DNA of 12,028 nucleotides from Euryarchaeota archaeon UBA433 (GTDB taxonomy: Archaea > Thermoplasmatota > Poseidoniia > Poseidoniales > Poseidoniaceae), in the NCBI GenBank assembly GCA_002495535.1, contig DAFX01000002.1, forward strand, positions 528-12,555. Direction: 5' to 3'. This document shows positions 7,492-12,028 of the stretch, one piece after another. The position numbers were made by a program, and so were the translations under genes. The stretch's first letter is position 1. Every line of letters begins with the position of its first letter. The notes below the pieces were generated by a model, which worked only from the letters and a program-made list of their open reading frames with translations, was not told the DNA's origin and made no database searches.

Positions 7492-10400
7492 TCAGTCAAA
7501 CAGGTCGTCGCCTGTTTCCCCTAACGGGTCCTGAGCCAATTCATAGGGCTCCGAAAGCAAAGATTCAATCGATGGAGGAGCAGGTGGGGGTTGAGTGTTG
7601 TTGTAGTCCCTCAGTTCTTCAAGGTCGCTCTCAAGCGCCTCGCTGGTGAAGCCAGAAAGGTCTGCAAACTCTGCATTGCTGATCTTCGCTTTCTCAGTTA
7701 TTGCGGCGTTTGCCCTACGCCCTCGACGCTTCTTTCGCAACTTTCTGCGACGACGTACAAAGAGCAGCAGAAGGATCAGAACAATTGCTGGGTACTTCCA
7801 AAATTGAACGAGGAAATACAACCATGACAGGTGCAACTGGAATGAAATCGTATCGTCGACGTCACCTGCAGGCATGGTGTAGATGATTTCTTGCCGACCA
7901 TCAATCATGTTGGACTCAATGTTACCTTGAGACGATTCGAGGTTCTTCAGCGTGATGCCACTCGGCATGAGAATGGTGAGGGGGCCGTTGACAGATAATT
8001 CGAATTGCTCATTGACTGTGCTGTCAAAATTTAATGGAAGCGAGAATTCCATATCGGGGTTTTGAGCGTCTGGAAGCGTGACTCCATCCCAACCGAAGGC
8101 GTGATTGGTCAGCATTCCAGTGATCCCCTGCATCATCATCGCCATTGGTTCAATGAAGACTGAACGGATGGTGCTCGTCACCAGACTCAACTGAATTCCA
8201 GAAGTATTCCCTTCCATAATTTTTCCAAAGTCTCCTCCGAGTTTGAGTTCAAATTCGACCTTTGGGATCTCAAGAGTAAGGCTGAGAGGTTCCTCATCGC
8301 TGACCACTAAATCAGGCGCTCCAACGCCTTTCAGACGGGTTTTTACGATGAAATCACTGATGTCGATTTCTTTGAAATTAATGTCTTCTGAATTTTTCAA
8401 TTCCTTCGCTGCTTCGTGGATAAACTGGGTGAACAATTCCCCAACCCTCTTCACAAATTCCATCAGTCCTTCTGCAGTGAATTCGAAGGTCAATGTCTCA
8501 TTGCATATGCTGTAATCGGGGCAGAAGGAACTGAAGATTTCACTAAGATTGTAAGTCCTATTCAACGGTTCGTCAACTCTGCTTGCAATGTCAAGACCAA
8601 GACGGATAAGATCCGAAGGGAGTGCCTGCATCGAAACGCTGTGCTCACCGGTATCGAGGTCTTCCAAGAAGGACTCAGGAATACCAATTCGGTGCACAGA
8701 GACATCTGCATCCAAGGCAAATTCAAATTCAACAGATTGAGTCCATTCGTTCAAATTGAACGACATTGCGTCCATTTCCACTGCGCTGGTGACACACGTT
8801 TTGTTGGTGCTTGGGCATTTGACATTACCGAAATCATCCCGAACGGCGTGGCGCCAATCGTATGGATTGGTTCCAGCGAAAGAAATAGAGTTTGTATCAT
8901 CGCCCGAAAGGGTGTTTTTGAGGATCAAGCGGTCGTTTCCTTCGGCTGTTTTCACCCATGAAGGAAGAATGATTTCCAAAGTCAATTCGGAGGGAGGAAG
9001 GTTTGCAGGGACGATGGCGGAAAGGTAACTGCTGTCGAGCACCGTTTCGAGGGTCAGACCGGCGTTGAGCACCCTTTCGAAGTCCTCTTCGGTGATCACA
9101 TCGATCAGCGTTGCGATTTCTTCGTTGCCATTGTTTTCAGCGAGGATGTCAATCAACCGCATTGAGAACGGAGCACTCATGGTTTGCAAGTACACTGGAT
9201 GGGACGCAGCCATAGCCTCGGCGCCCTCGACACAGAAGTGAAGATCTACGCCACCTGGAACCAATTCTGAGCATCCAGTGGTGTGCGTGTAATTCAGCCC
9301 ACCCGAGGGCATGGTGCCAAAGCCATTGGTTGTTGAAACCCATGACATCTCACTCATTTCGATGGTTTCAATGCCCGCAACTGTGGAGGAGACGCCCTCG
9401 GCGATGATGTCAACAGGGAACTGCGAGGTGAAGTTTGAGAGGTCGACCAGACCGTTGTGGTAGGCCAGGCGGATACCGTCGGCTGTGACGACTGGAACCG
9501 TTGCTTTTTCAGCAACGTCCATCAGTGAAACACCCCAGTCTTCCAACGTCGCTGCATCGAGGTACTGAATGCCGGCAGTGAAGCCAAGCGTCGCTGCAGA
9601 TTCATCTTCGAGATCAAGGACAATATGCAAATCTAGGGCTTTCGAGCCGTTTGCAATTTCTACCGTTGTGGTGTCGCTTCGATTGCGGTGCATAAGGGTC
9701 AATTCAACACCTTGCGACAAATCGGGGTCCCCCGCGACAGCAGAGCGGTGATCGAGGGTCCACATTCCAGAGTTGTACGGGGATGCACCTCCTGAAGCAA
9801 CAAGGCTACCAAGCCCATCCACTGAGTCGATTGTTGCATAACTTGGGGGGTTGACCGTGTAGGTTGAAAGGTGCCCTGGAAGAGCTACGAAATCGAAGGA
9901 TGATGTGATCTCGGCACCCATGACAAGAAGGCCTTGATAGGCTCGTTCGAGGTCAAGGTCGGGGTTTGGAAGCAGGTTGAAGGTGGATTGATCCAGTTGA
10001 ATTGTTGCTGAGGTGGAGATGCAAATCGGCGGTTCAAACACGTTATCTTGAGAGGCGCCCTCCTCCTGAGCGTCTGAAGATGGATCGGTTGAACAAGCGG
10101 TTGTGCTGCCCGCTTGGACGAATTGATTGGTGTAATCAGTGGATACCGAAACATCGCCAAAACTTGATTCAAGGGAATCTTCAATCGCATTGCTGATCTC
10201 CATTTTCAGTTTCTCTCCAACCGTTGGAGAGCCTGCACCTTCTGATTCTTGATCGAAGAAGTTGCGAATTAAATCTGCTGGCGCTCCATCGTCTTCGTCA
10301 AGACCATCGTTGGCCAGCGAAGCGCTGATGAAGGCGTTTGACAAACCAAGCGCCTCACGATCAAATTCTCGTATCGCCCAAGTCAATTCCAAAGAGATCG

Positions 10401-10644
10401 CTTCGGTTCCAAGCAGGGAAAAGTCGTAGGTGCCTTCAACCCAATCTTGGAAATTGGGGGTGCCGTCGTCGGAATCTGCATAGGTATCACAGATTCCATC
10501 TACCGCTGGACCGGGGTCCTTATCGCATGAAGTCATGCCAGCACCGGCCGCAAAAGGTGCAAACACAGACAGCGTCATCAGCCCAATCAACACGTGAGCA
10601 AGGGTCTGCTGTCGAACGTTGGACCAGCGTCGCATTTCGCTCAT
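7492..10644 (-). CDS. Large membrane-anchored surface protein, family not recognised
   Basis: This 1050-residue protein is complete. Residues about 11-36 form a signal peptide (hydrophobic core LAHVLIGLMTLSVFAPFA, cleavage near AAGAG). The extracellular part, to about residue 938, is acidic, Ser/Thr-rich and mostly beta-like, with some helical stretches (about 725-750). A single membrane segment at about 941-963 (FWKYPAIVLILLLLFV) is followed by a very basic stop-transfer stretch (RRRRKLRKKRRGRR, 964-977). A cytoplasmic tail of about 73 residues has a PPPAPP patch and an acidic end. The ectodomain has ten cysteines in five close pairs: 40/52, 184/208, 458/471, 610/617 and 708/714. That suggests five local disulfides. 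It is probably an archaeal cell-surface protein anchored by its C-terminus. I recognise no enzymatic motif and no named domain. Its stop abuts that of uvrC, and its start lies 52 bases from that of taw2. Confidence 0.86.
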   Translation of the reverse strand: MSEMRRWSNVRQQTLAHVLIGLMTLSVFAPFAAGAGMTSCDKDPGPAVDGICDTYADSDDGTPNFQDWVEGTYDFSLLGTEAISLELTWAIREFDREALGLSNAFISASLANDGLDEDDGAPADLIRNFFDQESEGAGSPTVGEKLKMEISNAIEDSLESSFGDVSVSTDYTNQFVQAGSTTACSTDPSSDAQEEGASQDNVFEPPICISTSATIQLDQSTFNLLPNPDLDLERAYQGLLVMGAEITSSFDFVALPGHLSTYTVNPPSYATIDSVDGLGSLVASGGASPYNSGMWTLDHRSAVAGDPDLSQGVELTLMHRNRSDTTTVEIANGSKALDLHIVLDLEDESAATLGFTAGIQYLDAATLEDWGVSLMDVAEKATVPVVTADGIRLAYHNGLVDLSNFTSQFPVDIIAEGVSSTVAGIETIEMSEMSWVSTTNGFGTMPSGGLNYTHTTGCSELVPGGVDLHFCVEGAEAMAASHPVYLQTMSAPFSMRLIDILAENNGNEEIATLIDVITEEDFERVLNAGLTLETVLDSSYLSAIVPANLPPSELTLEIILPSWVKTAEGNDRLILKNTLSGDDTNSISFAGTNPYDWRHAVRDDFGNVKCPSTNKTCVTSAVEMDAMSFNLNEWTQSVEFEFALDADVSVHRIGIPESFLEDLDTGEHSVSMQALPSDLIRLGLDIASRVDEPLNRTYNLSEIFSSFCPDYSICNETLTFEFTAEGLMEFVKRVGELFTQFIHEAAKELKNSEDINFKEIDISDFIVKTRLKGVGAPDLVVSDEEPLSLTLEIPKVEFELKLGGDFGKIMEGNTSGIQLSLVTSTIRSVFIEPMAMMMQGITGMLTNHAFGWDGVTLPDAQNPDMEFSLPLNFDSTVNEQFELSVNGPLTILMPSGITLKNLESSQGNIESNMIDGRQEIIYTMPAGDVDDTISFQLHLSWLYFLVQFWKYPAIVLILLLLFVRRRRKLRKKRRGRRANAAITEKAKISNAEFADLSGFTSEALESDLEELRDYNNTQPPPAPPSIESLLSEPYELAQDPLGETGDDLFD
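7498..7517. repeat. Inverted repeat at convergent junction 2
   Basis: AAACAGG (7498-7504) and CCTGTTT (7511-7517) are perfect reverse complements around a 6-base spacer. The hairpin starts six bases after the uvrC stop and lies inside the last codons of the surface-protein gene, where it encodes the ETGDDLFD tail. A U-G wobble could lengthen the stem on the plus-strand RNA. No T-tract follows; CCCC follows on the plus side. It may be an RNA 3'-end structure for uvrC, but classic archaeal termination uses T-tracts rather than hairpins. Confidence 0.4.
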
Positions 10645-10696
10645 GGCCCGGGCTTATCACGCGACATTCATAGGGGTTCCCCCCCCCGTTCACACC
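10645..10696. promoter_or_regulatory. Short divergent promoter region, surface protein / taw2
   Basis: Only 52 bases separate the two start codons. ATTCATAG at 10666-10673 lies 24-31 bases before the taw2 ATG at 10697. Read on the other strand as CTATGAAT, it lies 22-29 bases before the surface-protein ATG at 10644. It could therefore serve as the TATA element for both leaderless transcripts. Neither start has a Shine-Dalgarno, which agrees with leaderless translation. A run of nine C (10679-10687) sits between this element and the taw2 start. TTATCA at 10655-10660 is too close to the surface-protein start to be its TATA box. Confidence 0.4.
10679..10687 (+). repeat. Homopolymer run of nine C
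   Basis: Nine consecutive C bases follow GGGGTT, so the run can also pair as GGGG-TT-CCCC. It lies 10 bases before the taw2 ATG, in the presumed transcription start area. If taw2 instead began at the in-frame ATG at 10643, the run would fall in the coding sequence, where slippage would shift the frame. A sequencing or assembly length error here is possible. Confidence 0.6.
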
Positions 10697-11872
10697 ATGG
10701 ATGCTCTCGGTACCAAGAGTCGTCCGGGGGTCGTCATTTGGGCTTCAAAAGAGGAGGCATCGGAACTGCATGCGGCACTCAAAGCTCTCAAATGGTTGGA
10801 ACCACTCAGCACCTCCCAAAAGAAAAATCGCGACATGGTTGGTTTTGTATGCCAGCACACCTCACCATTGGATGAAGATCAAATTCAACGCTTGGAATCA
10901 TGTTTCCCTCACCCTTTCGAACATGGAATCACCACCGTCGAACCGGCTGGCCTTTCTGTCAATCCACATCAAAAATTGAGGCATGCCGTTTCACAATGGC
11001 TGGCCTTTCAACCCTTCCAGTATGATGGTGATTTACTCGAACGTTTACCGTCGAAGTGGGAACGATTGGGGGATTTGGTGGTGCTCTCGTCTGAGGCGTT
11101 TACCGACCCAAAGTGGTGCGCCATGCTTGAGCGCGTGCCCCCTGAACAAACCGTAGGCTTGTGGTCGCAGGTGGCCTCCGCACTCGGTGGACTGCGCCTT
11201 GCTCGCCAAGATCACATCGCCAACAATGACATGCGCACGCCCCAATTGGAACTCCTTCACGGCACCTCGACTTGGGTTGAGTTCACCGATTACGGTGTCC
11301 ACTTCGGTTTTGATGCAAAGAAAGTCATGTTCTCGTCGGGAAACATCACCGAACGCCATCGTATTGGAGGCCTTTCCATGAAAGGCGAAACTGTCGTCGA
11401 CGCCTATGCTGGAGCAGGCTATTACACGCTGCCAATGCTTGTCCGAAGTGGGGCCGAGCATGTCCACGCTTGTGAGATGAATCCAGCCTCAATCGAGGGG
11501 CTCACATGGGCGGCAATGGCAAATGGAGTTGAACACAAACTTACCGTCCATGCGGGGAACAATCAGACCACATTACAAGATTTGAAAGGCATCGCCGACC
11601 GCTGTCACCTGGGGTTATTACCATCTTCAGAAGCAGTCTGGGTTCACGCAATCCGTTGCTTGAAACCCTCGGGTGGGTGGCTTCACATTCATATGAACAT
11701 CAACAAAAAAGAAATTGATGCTTTATCGATGGAAACTCAAGAACTATTGCAAAGATATGCACGAGAAGAGGGGCGAGACTGGAGGGTTACGGTCGAGCAC
11801 ATCGAGCGCGTCAAATCGTTTTCACCCGGGGTAATGCACGTGGTGTTCGACGTGATGTGTTCTGGGGCCTGA
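10697..11872 (+). CDS. taw2: tRNA wybutosine-pathway aminocarboxypropyltransferase (TYW2/Taw2)
   Basis: TYW2/Taw2 transfers the 3-amino-3-carboxypropyl group of S-adenosylmethionine to the tricyclic imG-14 base at position 37 of tRNA-Phe, the step that follows Taw1 in wyosine synthesis. The 391-residue protein shows the family's order. An N-terminal region comes first, then the LPSKWERLGDLVVL block (118-130), then FGFDAKKVMFSSGNITERHR (203-222). The Rossmann SAM site follows: motif I VVDAYAGAGYYTLP (233-246) and the acidic ACEMNP (258-263, Glu260). Next are LGLLPSSEAVW (305-315) and GGWLHIHMN. The LPSSE block with LHIH.N separates TYW2 from the m1G37 methyltransferase Trm5, which has an N-LP motif there. 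I chose ATG 10697; the frame also contains ATG 10643 and TTG 10619, but those would overlap the divergent gene's start and put the C9 tract in the coding sequence. No taw1 or trm5 is in view. Confidence 0.92.
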   Translation: MDALGTKSRPGVVIWASKEEASELHAALKALKWLEPLSTSQKKNRDMVGFVCQHTSPLDEDQIQRLESCFPHPFEHGITTVEPAGLSVNPHQKLRHAVSQWLAFQPFQYDGDLLERLPSKWERLGDLVVLSSEAFTDPKWCAMLERVPPEQTVGLWSQVASALGGLRLARQDHIANNDMRTPQLELLHGTSTWVEFTDYGVHFGFDAKKVMFSSGNITERHRIGGLSMKGETVVDAYAGAGYYTLPMLVRSGAEHVHACEMNPASIEGLTWAAMANGVEHKLTVHAGNNQTTLQDLKGIADRCHLGLLPSSEAVWVHAIRCLKPSGGWLHIHMNINKKEIDALSMETQELLQRYAREEGRDWRVTVEHIERVKSFSPGVMHVVFDVMCSGA

Positions 11873-11882
11873 TTCTGACGGA

Positions 11883-12028
11883 CTATGAGCCCGGCTCATC
11901 TGGAAGCAGCACCGCATCGAAGGTTGGGTTTTCTTTAGTGGCATGGAGTTCCAGTGGCGGGTCGATCCGGCCGACATAAAACACCAAAAAAGCGACCCCT
12001 GCAAGGCAGAGAACTGCTCCAGCACTCA
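11883..12028 (-). CDS. C-terminal end of a probable membrane protein (runs off right edge)
   Basis: The last 47 codons and a TAG stop (11883-11885) are visible; the start lies beyond the window. Near the edge is a hydrophobic stretch, AGAVLCLAGVAFLVFYVG, long enough for one membrane span. A hydrophilic tail of about 28 residues follows, ending in FDAVLLPDEPGS. The gene is convergent with taw2, with 10 bases between the stops, in keeping with the other two convergent junctions. I cannot assign a family from so little sequence. A competing frame over 11822-12025 has a less natural composition and overlaps taw2 coding sequence, so I prefer this one. Confidence 0.62.
   Translation of the reverse strand, partial: SAGAVLCLAGVAFLVFYVGRIDPPLELHATKENPTFDAVLLPDEPGS
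11885..11899. repeat. Inverted repeat at convergent junction 3
   Basis: ATGAGCC and GGCTCAT form a 15-base palindrome around a single central C; as a hairpin this is a six-base stem with a three-base loop. It starts 12 bases after the taw2 stop and overlaps the stop codon and final codons of the convergent membrane-protein gene. No T-tract follows in either direction. Confidence 0.4.

Noticed and set aside
8416..8961. 181-codon plus-strand open frame
   Set aside because: It is antisense to the 1050-residue surface protein. The product has no hydrophobic core pattern or recognisable motif, and there is no promoter or ribosome-binding site.
10643..10645. Alternative taw2 start at an ATG overlapping the surface-protein start codon in a CATG
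   Set aside because: It would add 18 residues encoded across the C9 tract and the presumed promoter, with no resemblance to the TYW2 N-terminus. The 10697 start fits a TATA-like element at leaderless spacing.
11822..12025. 67-codon minus-strand open frame at the right edge
   Set aside because: It overlaps the 3' end of taw2, and its product has no coherent pattern. The alternative frame ending at 11883 gives a membrane span and a natural tail and stops cleanly after taw2.

Overview
The window looks like a piece of a mesophilic archaeal chromosome, most likely from the marine Thermoplasmatota (Marine Group II/III, Poseidoniales-like). This placement is an inference. It rests on a TYW2/Taw2 enzyme (an archaeal/eukaryotic tRNA-modification family) next to a bacterial-type UvrC, stand-alone RAM-domain proteins, a winged-helix/STAND ATPase regulator, two very large secreted or surface proteins, and very tight gene packing with few Shine-Dalgarno sites. 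Base composition looks moderate by eye and I see no compositional break.

Layout from left to right. (1) 1-2856, minus strand: the N-terminal 952 codons of a giant secreted protein with a signal peptide, a right-handed parallel beta-helix and PKD-like domains; it runs off the left edge. (2) A 117-bp divergent promoter region. (3) 2974-3450, plus strand: two tandem 77-residue stand-alone Lrp/AsnC ligand-binding (RAM) proteins. (4) 3451-5661, minus strand: a 736-residue winged-helix + STAND NTPase + helical-repeat regulator, whose stop codon abuts the stop of the second RAM gene. (5) A 102-bp divergent promoter region. (6) 5764-7491, plus strand: uvrC. (7) 7492-10644, minus strand: a 1050-residue surface protein with a signal peptide and a C-terminal membrane anchor, again stop to stop with uvrC. 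(8) A 52-bp divergent promoter region. (9) 10697-11872, plus strand: taw2/TYW2. (10) 11883-12028, minus strand: the last 47 codons of a probable membrane protein that runs off the right edge.

The genes do not form one pathway. They alternate in direction, so the window holds three divergent promoter regions (117, 102 and 52 bp) and three convergent junctions (0, 0 and 10 bp). No stretch over 300 bases lacks a gene. I see no tRNA, rRNA, CRISPR, insertion sequence, integrase or attachment site.

The observations most worth a second look are: a small inverted repeat at or just beyond the stop codons of all three convergent junctions; a TATA-like element placed almost symmetrically between the two start codons of the 52-bp divergent region; the RAM gene pair; the STAND regulator facing uvrC; and the architecture of the two surface proteins. 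I do not see convincing evidence of a new defence or mobile system.
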